Assembly: GCA_023935145.1 (NCBI GenBank)
Contig: CM043698.1
Span: 61,071,501 to 61,135,500 of the forward strand
From: Bretschneidera sinensis
Taxonomy: Eukaryota > Streptophyta > Magnoliopsida > Brassicales > Akaniaceae
DNA: 64,000 nt
Direction: 5' to 3'
The position numbers were made by a program, and so were the translations under genes. Positions 58,201 through 62,671 of the stretch are shown here, piece by piece (the stretch's first letter is position 1; every line of letters begins with the position of its first letter). Below the pieces are notes generated by a model that did no database searches, was not told where the DNA came from, and saw only the letters and a list, made by a program, of their open reading frames with translations.

Positions 58201-61130
58201 CACTAGCCTTATTAGGTGTCACAGCCCTCAATTATTTCGTTGGGCTGATTCATCAATTCTACTAGCCCTGGAATTATGTTGTGAACTTCCATCAATCTTA
58301 CCATATAATGGTCTTTTGCACCACGGTGCAAAACTCGGTTTTCAGCCAATAAGGCATATTGTCGAACATCTTATAGGTTAAATAAATGAACCACCCGAAT
58401 CACATCTCTAGCAGATTGATTTAAGCCAGCAAGATAACGGGCGTTCAACGTCTCATTAGCCTCATTTAAGCCAACCCTAATGGACAAGTTATTGAATTCA
58501 GAATTATATTCCTCTACTGTCATACCTTTCGTGAATGGAATTCTCATACAACTCCTTTGAGTAAACAGCTGGTAAAAATTGCTCCCACATCTTCACTTTC
58601 ACATGTTCCCTGGTGCTATTTTTGGCTTGCCTTGTCACACTCATTGCTCCTCTACTCTCTAATTCCTTTCCACAAATTTACACCAGGAGAAATTTTTAGT
58701 AAGTAACAACATAGGAAGATAAGCCCCCACTTTCTTCTCCATACTTCAGAGAGACCACATTTCCATGAAAACAATCTCATTCTTTCTTTCTTTTTTTAGG
58801 TTCATAGGTAGTCCACCTATGGGCTACACAACTGGATGTAGCTCTCTATTCCCTAATCCCCCAATCCCTAGTGTGAGCAAGATTTGGTCCCAAAGCTTGT
58901 GTGACAACATACAACATAGTACCAATTCCTATACAAGCTATCATGTTCAACCACATACTACTGTAGCCATTTACCTAAGAGCATCACATTGAACTCCCTC
59001 GATCTCTTCACCCCCTAACACTCCCCATGCTTGGTAAGGGAGTAAACCACATTTCAACAAACAAGATGATACCTAAACTTCAGTTCAAAGATTTGAACAC
59101 CCAACCTATGTTAAATGCAACACAGCCAAATCACATCGACAAACTTAGCTCAGAGAGCCAAAGAGGAAAATTGTTACCACATCACCCATCTTATTTAAAG
59201 AACACAAAACCATGAGACAAGAAAATATTTTTGTGGTCAAATCATCCACAAGAAGCATTATCCTTTACATAATCTATCCCTCTATTTACCCACACATTGA
59301 CACATACAAACAGGCCAGCTTATTTATGGACTACGTGATATAGTGCCAGAATATGAGGCAGGTCATATCATTTATGTTTCAGAAAAATACAAATGAAAAA
59401 CGCATGTAAAAGAAAAAAAGATTTATACATGGTCTTGTTTACAGAAGCACAACCAATACCCACATCCGGACTAATATGGACACCCAGTACCATACAAGAG
59501 TAAAACTTGATTCTGAAAAAGTGACGTAACACAATCTTTTTTTCTTTTTTGATAAATGCAAAAAGTGATGTATCACATCTACCTGAGGTTTTATAACCTC
59601 TTGAACTGTCTGGAGAGCAAAATTTTCGACTGGCCGTAGTTGCAGTATAGCCTTCTTGAATAACTCCTGAGAATAATAAACAAAGAATAAAATGACCACA
59701 TACAAAAAAGGATGCCAAAATTAATAAAACAAAAAAAAATTAACTTGAATATAGCTAAATGGTCCACCACACAGATCAACAGAAAGAGAGCTATAGTGAT
59801 GAAACCAGCACAAAACGAGAATTCAGAGTATCATGCTTTCAAACTCCCATAAATGCAATAAAGGTCTCAATATTTTGCAGATCAAATATGCCAATTAATT
59901 GTGACCATGTCATGCAACAAGAAAGCCTAATTACAAATTTATTCACACACACCATAGTTGTGTATTGGTAGTTGTGTGGGTATATCCGTTAGTGTTATGA
60001 AAAAAAAGTCTGTCTTATATACCTACAAAGTCCCAGACTAATAAAGTCCAATATATAGAATGTTCAAAGTGAAAAAACAGTGGTAAAAGTACTTAAGCTA
60101 GATCTCTAACAATTTGAATTTATGATTATTTTCTAAAAATAAATGAAAGAAGAAATAAGAGAACTCCTTCCACAAGCTTTATTTTCTACCTTTGATAAAT
60201 TGGGAATTAGTATATTTATTTTTTTATGTTAAAATGCAAGAGAAAGAGCTCAAACTTATATCTTATGGCTCAGAAGTAAACTTAGTATAGTAATTTTTTG
60301 TTATCAATCCCAACTTATAAACCTGGCTGCTGACCAAAATAAAGAATACCGTCAATTTAACCACTAGTATAAGCCAAACGAAAATTTCAACAAATTGAAT
60401 TTTGAGATTGTATTGAAAACATATAAGAAAAGAATATGAGCCTCCCCCACAGATTAGTAGTTTTTCCCTCTTAAAAGATTGAATTCCAACATTACAATGT
60501 TTTAGCATGTATTTTTTTTGTTAATAAAATGGGTAAACAAGCTACCCCACATACCCCGTCAGGGAGCATTGGCCTTAACACAGTAAATATGGAGTAACAC
60601 CCACCCCACCTACTTGGAAGCCGGACCACTCCGCACTCGGGAGACTCAAACCCAAGCATTTCAAGCAAGGTGTACGAGCTCTAACCACTAAACCAAACGG
60701 TATTAAAACATTAAAAAAATTAAACCATTTACTTATATAGTTATATACATGAGATGGGTAAAACTACGGGCCATTATTGTTAGCACGGTACCAATGCCCA
60801 TTACCATAACTACCATTGATATGAAAAATATTCAAATATTAACCCTTGAATTTCCATGGGCAACTTAGAACATAATGTATAACTTTTTTGATAAATCTTA
60901 AGATTTTTCAAGATTCTAACAATGGGTTTTTAAAAAAAATTAAATTAAAACAACACACGTTCAATGAACGGGCTACACGACTAATAAGTTCATAATTAGA
61001 AATTTGGCTATCTAGATAATTGATAGAAAAAACCCCACCGCCAAAAAAAAAAAAAGAAACACAAGATATTAAACCGTTGATTCAAACAGAATAAAATCTC
61101 AAGGACCAAAAAAATCTAAAGATTTACCAT
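11588..61130 (-). CDS. THO1: THO complex subunit 1 (HPR1/THOC1 homologue), 21 coding exons over about 49.5 kb
   Basis: Exons in transcript order: 61130-61128, 59666-59583, 55133-55059, 53754-53661, 51063-50918, 50778-50707, 36735-36663, 36558-36493, 36366-36321 (one base of numbering uncertain), 35437-35366, 35257-35132, 35053-34988, 34900-34859, 30702-30586, 30489-30407, 28142-28076, 24714-24643, 24468-24418, 13968-13909, 13825-13676, 11845-11588. All introns are GT-AG and phases agree; 607 aa, close to other plant THO1 proteins. The product belongs to the THOC1 elongation-factor family. It acts in the nucleus in the THO/TREX complex, coupling transcription to mRNP assembly and export; in Arabidopsis it also affects small-RNA pathways. 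The C-terminus is acidic and low-complexity, and I see no death domain such as animal THOC1 carries. No exon is broken. The oddity is size: introns 2, 6, 13, 16 and 18 are filled with transposons. Confidence 0.93.
12165..13652. repeat. Diverged tandem duplication (about 0.73 kb unit) inside THO1 intron 20
   Basis: The unit at about 12,165-12,900 repeats at about 12,900-13,652. Shared landmarks in the same order are TACTGTCACT, GAACTTAACCA-type, CATACCCCGTT-type, TTTCATATTCTAACAACTAT and ACAATTTCATGTTTAACCT. Similarity is moderate, with many indels, so the duplication is old. No protein-coding potential is conserved between copies. Confidence 0.75.
13969..15150. other. First part of THO1 intron 18 (3' end of intron)
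   Basis: Intronic AT-rich sequence. From about 14,640 to 14,930 it has the look of an old MITE or LTR remnant, but no boundaries could be fixed. No gene is visible. Confidence 0.35.
15153..15990. repeat. Imperfect tandem repeat of about 185 bp
   Basis: Copies begin near 15,153, 15,335 and 15,798 (landmarks: TTTGCCCATTTTCTCTA, CAGCTGTTAATG, ACAGAATTGAGTG/ACAGAATTAAGTG, CAGAGGTTTAATTATT). The third is partial and separated from the second by about 0.25 kb that includes A-rich sequence. This is non-coding sequence in intron 18. Confidence 0.65.
16180..16244 (-). mobile_element. Tiny 5'-truncated LINE tail with 15-bp target duplication
   Basis: About 65 bp match the 3' terminus of the LINE family seen elsewhere in the window, read on the minus strand (GGGTTGCACCCCTTGGTGC, then a short tail). 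It is flanked by CCTAATTTATTTCTC at 16,165-16,179 and again at 16,245-16,259. A partial repeat of AAAGCGTTTT...TTCCTAATTT just downstream adds ambiguity. Confidence 0.65.
16664..16777. repeat. 57-bp tandem duplication
   Basis: Two essentially identical head-to-tail copies of a unit starting AAGTTTATGTATGAGCACAT and ending CATGTCTACTCGAACTT. Near identity implies a recent duplication. It lies in the target sequence just left of the Copia insertion. Confidence 0.85.
16862..16979 (-). repeat. 3' LTR (left) of the intron-18 Copia element
   Basis: It begins TGTCAAAATTATCAAAGTG and ends ACTCTAACA, directly followed by the PPT complement. Compared with the other LTR it carries an extra short segment near its right end and several substitutions. 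Confidence 0.88.
16970..17225. repeat. Tandem duplication at the PPT end of the Copia element
   Basis: The segment ACACTCCCCCTC(A/G)AGTTGGA and the roughly 110 bp after it occur twice (from about 16,977 and about 17,082), including the shared end GAAGATATCAACTAACTGATCA. A short subunit (CATATGCACCCAATTTGTTA) is itself repeated. A similar local duplication (GCAATATGAATAGC(A/G)GTTTGG) lies at about 17,311-17,405. Confidence 0.8.
21081..21190 (-). repeat. 5' LTR (right) of the intron-18 Copia element
   Basis: It begins TGTCAAAATTATCAGAGTG and ends CTAACAGAACA, followed by the target duplication GTTCG. The primer binding site lies immediately on its left (minus-strand orientation). Confidence 0.88.
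21196..21450 (+). mobile_element. Older element remnant that received the Copia insertion
   Basis: Removing the Copia element joins ...GGAATGGTTCG to CACCACTTTCATCATAGC. The joined sequence has a repetitive plus-strand reading rich in Tyr, Asp and His (for example [20 protein letters not shown]) like a decayed gag spacer. The family cannot be named with confidence. Confidence 0.4.
21452..22111. mobile_element. Non-coding element with imperfect terminal inverted repeats
   Basis: The left end CATAGTTGTCAAAATCGTAC is mirrored at the right end (TCTCGATTTGAAAACCATG). Both ends are rich in GATTCG-type motifs. The interior is AT-rich and non-coding. A second, LINE-interrupted copy lies at 38,888-39,090 plus 43,246-43,400. 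It is probably a non-autonomous DNA transposon. Confidence 0.6.
22250..22720 (+). mobile_element. Gag-like or polyprotein-end remnant of an LTR element
   Basis: Short plus-strand open stretches (for example [20 protein letters not shown] and [20 protein letters not shown]) end in GTCGAGTTCTTTCTAAGTGATGGAGAATGATG, a phrase that resembles the junction of polyprotein end and LTR start in plant Gypsy-type elements. It is broken and no enzyme domain is present. Confidence 0.35.
22848..24051 (-). mobile_element. Small non-autonomous Copia-type LTR element
   Basis: Two LTRs of about 190-200 bp lie at about 22,848-23,049 and 23,865-24,051 (shared: GGTTTATACAGT, GTGTGTTATGGAGGCAGAAAA, CTCAACC(T/C)TACACTCCTAACA). 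Between them are only about 0.8 kb. A PPT complement (CTCCCCCTCAAGTTGGAGC) adjoins the left LTR and a PBS-like TGGCATCAAATCC (minus strand) adjoins the right one, so it lies on the minus strand. GTTAG beside both outer edges may be the target duplication, though the left LTR start is altered. No gag or pol is visible, so it depends on other elements. Confidence 0.75.
24052..24300. other. Probable continuation of an older LTR split by the insertion at 22,848-24,051
   Basis: The sequence has stepwise repeats of TTAGTTTCCTTA(C/T)TTAAG and then TCTCTAAATAAGAGAC, like the R/U5 part of a plant LTR. With 22,720-22,847 it could form one LTR interrupted by the smaller element. There is no partner LTR to confirm this. 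Confidence 0.4.
24418..30702 (-). CDS. THO1: THO1 exons 14-18
   Basis: Exon 14 (30,702-30,586) encodes [20 protein letters not shown] and ends ILEREKNW. Exon 15 (30,489-30,407) encodes [19 protein letters not shown] and ends in a run of seven A with phase 2, completed by G of exon 16 to give [20 protein letters not shown]. Exon 17 (24,714-24,643) encodes [20 protein letters not shown]. Exon 18 (24,468-24,418) encodes [17 protein letters not shown]. The A-run beside the exon 15 donor is a place where a one-base slip would shift the frame; as read, the phase is correct. Confidence 0.93.
24938..25552. mobile_element. MITE interrupted by another inverted-repeat element
   Basis: The outer ends (CCCTCTGTTCCAAAATGATTG on the left; GTGACAATCATTAAGGG on the right) resemble a mariner/Stowaway-type MITE common in plants. 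Inside it, an element at about 24,984-25,383 has inverted arms of about 100 bp (GTTATTATCACC...CTTACATTTTG versus CAAAATGTAAAGGTGC...GATAATAAC). Both lack coding capacity. They lie in THO1 intron 16. Confidence 0.65.
26459..27733 (-). mobile_element. 5'-truncated L1-type LINE with 17-bp target duplication
   Basis: It is flanked by ACTAGCACAATCTTATT at 26,442-26,458 and 27,734-27,750. The poly-A tail is at the left (T-run at about 26,459), so the element lies on the minus strand. It encodes only the C-terminal part of ORF2: a [17 protein letters not shown] region, then a zinc-binding RT-associated stretch ([20 protein letters not shown], with [16 protein letters not shown] beyond), then [20 protein letters not shown]. 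Frameshifts and stops are present. It lies in intron 16. Confidence 0.92.
28553..29765. mobile_element. DNA-transposon-like element with TIRs (about 1.2 kb, non-coding)
   Basis: The left end GGGAAAATACACTTTGCCCC is mirrored by the right end GGGGCAAACTGTAATTTCCCC. The interior has a long T-run after (GT)n near 28,605-28,638 and an 85-bp-offset duplication of a unit containing CCCAGCTACAACCCAACACC (28,911 and 28,997) next to GA repeats. No transposase is visible. It fills most of THO1 intron 15; the target duplication is not clear. Confidence 0.65.
29766..30406. other. Rest of THO1 intron 15
   Basis: Unremarkable AT-rich intron sequence up to the exon 15 donor at 30,406. No element boundary or gene was recognised. 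Confidence 0.5.
31233..31266. repeat. A-homopolymer of 34 bases
   Basis: An uninterrupted A-run in intron 13. No LINE 3'-end precedes it on the plus strand, so its origin (slippage or an unrecognised retroposon tail) is unknown. Confidence 0.8.
31488..32410. repeat. Three diverged tandem copies of an intronic unit
   Basis: Copies begin near 31,490, 31,905 and 32,178. Shared landmarks are TTCTTC(A)A...TCGTGCCTTG, ATGATTTAAAAC, TTTCAGAGTTTGAAGCTCTA and GCATAAAGTTCCAAG; copies 1 and 2 also share AGCTTGAAGA(C/G)AAGCCAATTTCTTC. Copy 3 is split by about 90 bp of foreign sequence (about 32,230-32,320). It lies in THO1 intron 13. Confidence 0.7.
32545..32798 (+). mobile_element. 5'-truncated LINE tail
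   Basis: Plus-strand translation gives [20 protein letters not shown], then [15 protein letters not shown] and [12 protein letters not shown] before a stop. The 3'-UTR contains GCAGCCCCTTGGTGCC and ends TTACTTAAAAAAAA, matching the 3' ends of the other LINEs here. A possible short target duplication GATTC flanks it. It inserted in LTR-like sequence. Confidence 0.75.
32799..33430. mobile_element. Probable LTR remnant
   Basis: This has repeated GGAGTC(A/C)ACTCC-like and TTTGGAGCCAACTCCAAA motifs, a possible TATA region (CAATATAAATATGAGCC) and a GAACATACATTATTGATCA-type 3' part, a layout common in plant Gypsy LTRs. No partner LTR or polyprotein is visible, so this is a weak call. Confidence 0.35.
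33431..34858. other. Rest of THO1 intron 13 (5' part)
   Basis: AT-rich intron sequence with short A-runs and no recognisable gene. Minus-strand open frames near 33,432-33,737 and 34,354-34,584 show no domain and no splice context. Confidence 0.45.
34859..36735 (-). CDS. THO1: THO1 exons 7-13 (compact cluster)
   Basis: Seven exons are packed into 1.9 kb with mostly short introns (78-126 bp; intron 9 is 883 bp). They encode [20 protein letters not shown], then ...[65 protein letters not shown] with a following acidic stretch, [20 protein letters not shown], and [14 protein letters not shown]. This is the core of the THOC1 elongation-factor domain. The cluster keeps what is probably the ancestral compact structure, unlike its 14-kb and 4-kb flanking introns. 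Confidence 0.93.
36736..38211. other. 3' part of THO1 intron 6
   Basis: AT-rich intron sequence. A local repeat (CACCATGACA(C/T)CTATGTTGCACATGGC) occurs twice at about 37,915 and 37,970. No gene was recognised. Confidence 0.5.
38212..38719. mobile_element. MITE with TIRs
   Basis: The left end GGTGAAAGCACAAATACCCC mirrors the right end GGGTATTTGTACTTTCTGC. Internal arms also pair (CTCAATTAAGAAAT... with ...ATTTCTTAACTGAGG). The flanks AAAATAATAA and AAAATATATAAT may be a mutated 9-bp target duplication. Non-coding. Confidence 0.65.
38888..39101. mobile_element. Left half of a TIR element split by a LINE
   Basis: It starts CATAGTTGTTAAAATGGTAC and follows the same order as the element at 21,452 (GATTC-rich, then GAAAAAGGGTTTAAGACTCGG...GGTTAAAATAA). 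The homologous sequence resumes at 43,246. Confidence 0.65.
41159..41694. mobile_element. Tourist-type MITE (PIF/Harbinger group) inside the LINE
   Basis: The termini AGGCGTGTTTGG and CCAAACAAGCCA are inverted repeats. The target duplication TAA lies at 41,156-41,158 and 41,695-41,697. The interior is a long palindrome-rich run of TTTTCAAAAA and GTTTTCGAAAAC-like motifs. A 3-bp TAA duplication with GGC...TGTTTGG ends is typical of Tourist elements. Confidence 0.8.
41702..42007 (-). mobile_element. 5'-truncated LINE nested beside the MITE
   Basis: The T-run at about 41,702 is followed by CTTTTTGATAAGTAAAAATT and sequence equal in kind to other LINE 3' ends in this window, on the minus strand. 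It is flanked by ATAAGTAT at 41,694-41,701 and 42,008-42,015. After 42,008 the interrupted host LINE resumes (TATAAGTATCATTTAGTGAA, parallel to the homologous LINE at 48,815). Confidence 0.82.
43246..43400. mobile_element. Right half of the LINE-split TIR element
   Basis: It starts with the duplicated target GGTTGAAATAA and follows the 21,600-21,740 sequence of the intact copy (CATAATTCA...AGTTAATCTAGAAATCTAAGG, TTTCAATCAATAATAG). Its terminal inverted repeat on this side is not identifiable. Confidence 0.6.
43912..50010 (+). mobile_element. Near full-length but degenerate L1-type LINE (about 6.1 kb)
   Basis: The order is that of plant L1: a leader (43,912-44,500); ORF1 pieces with a DUF4283-like start near 44,510 ([15 protein letters not shown]) and a basic/Pro-rich part to 45,655; an endonuclease start near 46,395 ([15 protein letters not shown]; then [20 protein letters not shown]); RT from 47,518 ([38 protein letters not shown]); C-terminal zinc-binding part near 49,400-49,800; a 3'-UTR with GAGTTGCACCCTCTTGGTGC; and an A-rich tail. 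The RT active-site loop reads FVGDS instead of the usual F/Y-x-DD. Frameshifts and stops throughout. A possible imperfect target duplication is GAAATTAGAG / GAAGATTAGAG. Confidence 0.85.
50024..50300. mobile_element. LTR fragment, copy 1 (related to 52,190-52,640)
   Basis: It contains GA repeats, then CTTATATAGGCA, AATCCCTAATTTC and ACAAGATAATC in the same order as the second copy. It probably belongs to an LTR retroelement; the body is not identifiable. Confidence 0.55.
50707..55133 (-). CDS. THO1: THO1 exons 3-6
   Basis: Exon 3 (55,133-55,059) begins [18 protein letters not shown]. Exon 4 (53,754-53,661) carries [16 protein letters not shown]. Exon 5 (51,063-50,918) carries [20 protein letters not shown] and the [10 protein letters not shown] end. 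Exon 6 (50,778-50,707) reads [20 protein letters not shown] and ends RLSK. These form the conserved N-terminal helical part of the THOC1 domain. Intron 5 is only 139 bp, while introns 3 and 4 are 1.3 and 2.6 kb. Related LTR fragments flank exons 5 and 6 on both sides. Confidence 0.93.
51064..52189. other. 3' part of THO1 intron 4
   Basis: AT-rich intron sequence with no recognisable gene or element. Open frames here are short and lack splice context. Confidence 0.5.
52190..52640. mobile_element. LTR fragment, copy 2
   Basis: The A/G-rich start (AGAAGAGGAGGAAAAGAGGG), GA repeats at about 52,345-52,365, then CACTTATATAGGCACCAC and ATCCCTAATTTCCTAAACC match copy 1 at 50,024-50,300. TATATAGG could be a TATA region in either copy. 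Confidence 0.55.
52641..53660. other. 5' part of THO1 intron 4
   Basis: Plain AT-rich intron sequence with an A-run at about 52,906. No gene was recognised. Confidence 0.5.
53917..54333 (-). mobile_element. 5'-truncated LINE with about 15-bp target duplication
   Basis: It is flanked by ATGA(A/C)ACAGGTTCTT ending at 53,916 and at 54,348. The T-run and GTGCAACCC complement of the LINE 3' end are at the left (AACGCACCAAGGGGGTGCAA). Minus-strand coding matches the LINE C-terminal region (Trp/Cys-rich segment, then ...[24 protein letters not shown]). It lies in THO1 intron 3. Confidence 0.85.
54349..55058. other. Rest of THO1 intron 3
   Basis: AT-rich intron sequence, no gene or boundary recognised. 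Confidence 0.5.
55600..59010 (-). mobile_element. Ty3/Gypsy remnant with a large internal deletion
   Basis: Minus-strand pieces in order: gag-like sequence at about 58,800-57,900, protease-region sequence at about 57,780-57,440, the RT start near 57,250 (a YRMPP motif), degenerate RT to a MPFGLSKFA-like motif near 56,930, then directly integrase sequence ([20 protein letters not shown]) and its end near 56,440-56,630 ([20 protein letters not shown]). The RT palm, RNase H and most of integrase are absent between these. The LTRs could not be delimited; a triplicated AAAGTCACATG(A/C)TA phrase near 55,800-55,860 lies at the left end. It fills THO1 intron 2. Confidence 0.8.
59535..59562. repeat. 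Possible micro-insertion with target-like duplication next to exon 2
   Basis: AAAAGTGACGTAACACAATCT (59,517-59,537) is nearly repeated at 59,561-59,580 as AAAAGTGATGTATCACATCT, bracketing a T-rich insert with TTTTTTGATAAATGC that resembles a LINE 3' tail on the minus strand. It ends 3 bp from the exon 2 donor at 59,582. Small size keeps this tentative. Confidence 0.4.
59583..61130 (-). CDS. THO1: THO1 exons 1-2 (N-terminus)
   Basis: Exon 2 (59,666-59,583) reads [20 protein letters not shown] and ends VQEVIKPQ; it begins in phase 0 after TTATTCTCAG and ends before GTAGAT. It has no ATG of its own. The only start I found with the right phase is the ATG at 61,130-61,128, followed directly by GTAAAT. 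This gives [10 protein letters not shown], which fits the usual plant start (M, acidic or small residue, hydrophobic, F, K/R). Exon 1 would thus carry 5'-UTR plus the initiator codon only. Intron 1 is 1,461 bp. The start is inferred from phase and family pattern. Confidence 0.7.
59667..61127. other. THO1 intron 1, with an unclassified dispersed-repeat-like segment
   Basis: At about 60,525-60,710 a less AT-rich segment reads ACCCCGTCAGGGAGCATTGG... GGGAGACTCAAACCCAAGC... GTACGAGCTCTAACCACTAA. Such phrases are common in dispersed plant repeats, and the ACTCAAACCC core vaguely recalls a tRNA B-box complement. No ends were identified. The rest is AT-rich. Confidence 0.4.
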
Positions 61131-61602
61131 GATAACAATCAACCGCTCTGGCTTGCAAAAGCAGCACTAACTGTCAAATTGACAACGAACCAATCTACCA
61201 ATTCGTGAAATCAAGCCTCCTAAGTCTTGGAGTCTGGATGTTCAGGTACAAAAAAGAAAATAATAATAATATAACCGTCAGATAAAACAGAAAACCGTCT
61301 TGTTTTTCTATTTCCCTTACTACATGCCAGCTACTTTGCTCGGGCTCGTCATTTTTGGCGACACCCGTGTCGACGCGACACGGGTAAGGGTATTGGATCT
61401 GTGTCAGACCCTCCTCCTGCACTTCGGACACTTCTGAATACAAACTTCTGTTTCTTGAACAGATAAAGTAAACAGAGTGTGAGAAGCTGTGTTGATGAGT
61501 ATGAGTTGCAGAAAACAGAGTATGTTAGCGTCGTTGACGGCGAGGAAGACAGAGGGGAGCAAAAGAATTAAAAAAAAAAAAACTAAATAAAGTGTTACAT
61601 AC

Positions 61603-61745
61603 CTAGAATCAGAAACAGAGTTAGGACAGAAGGCGGTGGCAGTGCCGGCTAGGAAGAAGAGATGAGACAGGCAAGAGAGAAAGGGAGCAGAGTTCAGCAA
61701 ATAATAAAAAATTGAGGAAGGGTTGAAGAAACGCTTGTATTTCAT
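61603..61745 (-). other. Probable THO1 5'-UTR exon
   Basis: On the minus strand a CT-rich leader ends TTCTGATTCTAG/GTATGT at 61,603/61,602, a good donor. An ATG at 61,745 heads an open frame but ends at the donor in phase 2, which does not fit the phase-0 start of exon 2. It is therefore better read as non-coding leader, or the ATG lies upstream of the transcription start. Splicing to the ATG exon ending at 61,128 is inferred from an acceptor-like TTTTGCAAG or GCCAG near 61,150-61,158. Confidence 0.5.
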
Positions 61746-61840
61746 GGGCTAATGGGCTGAACTTACTTATGGGCTGGGTAAACTTAAGTAATAAATTTGT
61801 AGCACTTGCCCATTATTTCAAAATGGGCCTTTTTAAATAT
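61745..61840 (-). promoter_or_regulatory. THO1 promoter region with site-II (TGGGCY) motifs
   Basis: Within 100 bp upstream of the presumed leader are ATGGGCTAATGGGCTGAAC (two TGGGCT), TTATGGGCTGGG (a third) and AAATGGGCC (a fourth). TGGGCY/site II clusters are bound by TCP factors and are typical of plant housekeeping and cell-cycle genes (established). They are read here as the core of the THO1 promoter. Confidence 0.6.
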
Positions 61841-61932
61841 GTTCAAATTTGTAGTAAGTTTCTTTTCATACTTTTTTTTGGGGTTAATACCAAACCTGTA
61901 TTTTTTTAAAATATTAACGAGGGAAAATGAAA

Positions 61933-62065
61933 ATGTAAGGGCATGTTTGGGTAACACTTTTTTGTTTTTAATTTTTTTAAATTTTTTTCAAAAATAATTT
62001 TCTGACATTTTTAAAAAAAAAACATATTTGGATAACTGTAATTCGAAAACTGTTTTCAAAATATT
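61933..62065. mobile_element. Half of a Tourist-type MITE
   Basis: TAA precedes GGGCATGTTTGGGTAACACT, and the interior has TTTGGATAACTGTAATTCGAAAACTGTTTTCAAAA, closely resembling inner sequence of the Tourist element at 41,159-41,694. The other half is missing; the rRNA-derived block begins where it stops. Confidence 0.6.
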
Positions 62066-62371
62066 AACCGAATCCCCTTTCGAAGCTTGTGTTGAGGTGC
62101 TATTGGACGGGCTTCCCCCATCTCTTAGGATCAACTAACCTATGTGCAAGTGCCGTTCACATGGAACCTTTCCCCTCTTCGGTCTTAAAAGTTCTCATTT
62201 GAGTATTTGCTACTACCACCAAGATCTGCACCGACGGCCACTCCGCCCGGGCTCTCGCCCTAGGTTTTGCAGTGACTGTCGAGCCCTCCTACTCATCAAG
62301 GCCTGGCCCTTGCCTTGACGGTCGGATATAGGTCGCACACTTCAGCGCCATCCATTTTCGGGGCTAGTTGA

Positions 62372-62405
<34 letters not shown>

Positions 62406-62671
62406 ATTTCGATTTCCATGACCACCATCCTGCTGTCTTAATCGACCAACACCCTTTGTAGATTCTAGGTTAGTGCGTAGTTGGACACTATAACCTGGCT
62501 TTCGGTTCATCCCGCATCGCCAGTTCTGCTTACCAAAAATGGCCCACTTGGTGCTCTCGATTCCATGGGCGGCTCAATAAAGCAGTTGCCCCATCCTACC
62601 TATTTAAAGTTTGAGAATAGGTCAAGGGCGTTGCGCCGCCCATGCCTCTAATCATTGGCTTTACCTGATAG
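62066..62671 (-). pseudogene. Inverted fragment of 26S (25S/28S) ribosomal RNA gene
   Basis: The plus strand reads as the complement of plant large-subunit rRNA over about 600 bp. Landmarks include GTGCAAGTGCCGTTCACATG, CTACTACCACCAAGATCTGC, TTTTCGGGGCTAGTTGATTC, TTGTTACACACTCCTTAGCG, TCTTAATCGACCAACACCCT, TTCATCCCGCATCGCCAGTT and CCTATTTAAAGTTTGAGAAT. Differences from functional rRNA as I know it are largely CG to TG or CA (for example GGATCAACTAACC where GGATCGACTAACC is usual), the mark of methylation-driven decay of an inactive copy. It is partial and has no transcription signals, so it is a pseudogene. Confidence 0.9.

Noticed and set aside
60525..60710. A tRNA gene
   Set aside because: The ACTCAAACCC core recalls a B-box complement, but no cloverleaf arms or A box could be arranged around it.
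61404..61745. Minus-strand open frame of 113 codons starting at an ATG just inside the THO1 leader
   Set aside because: It crosses a good splice donor, has hydrophobic leader-like composition typical of translated CT-rich 5'-UTR, and its phase at the donor does not fit exon 2.
62066..62671. A functional rRNA gene
   Set aside because: Only about 600 bp of the 26S gene is present, with no other rDNA parts, and CpG decay indicates an inactive fragment.
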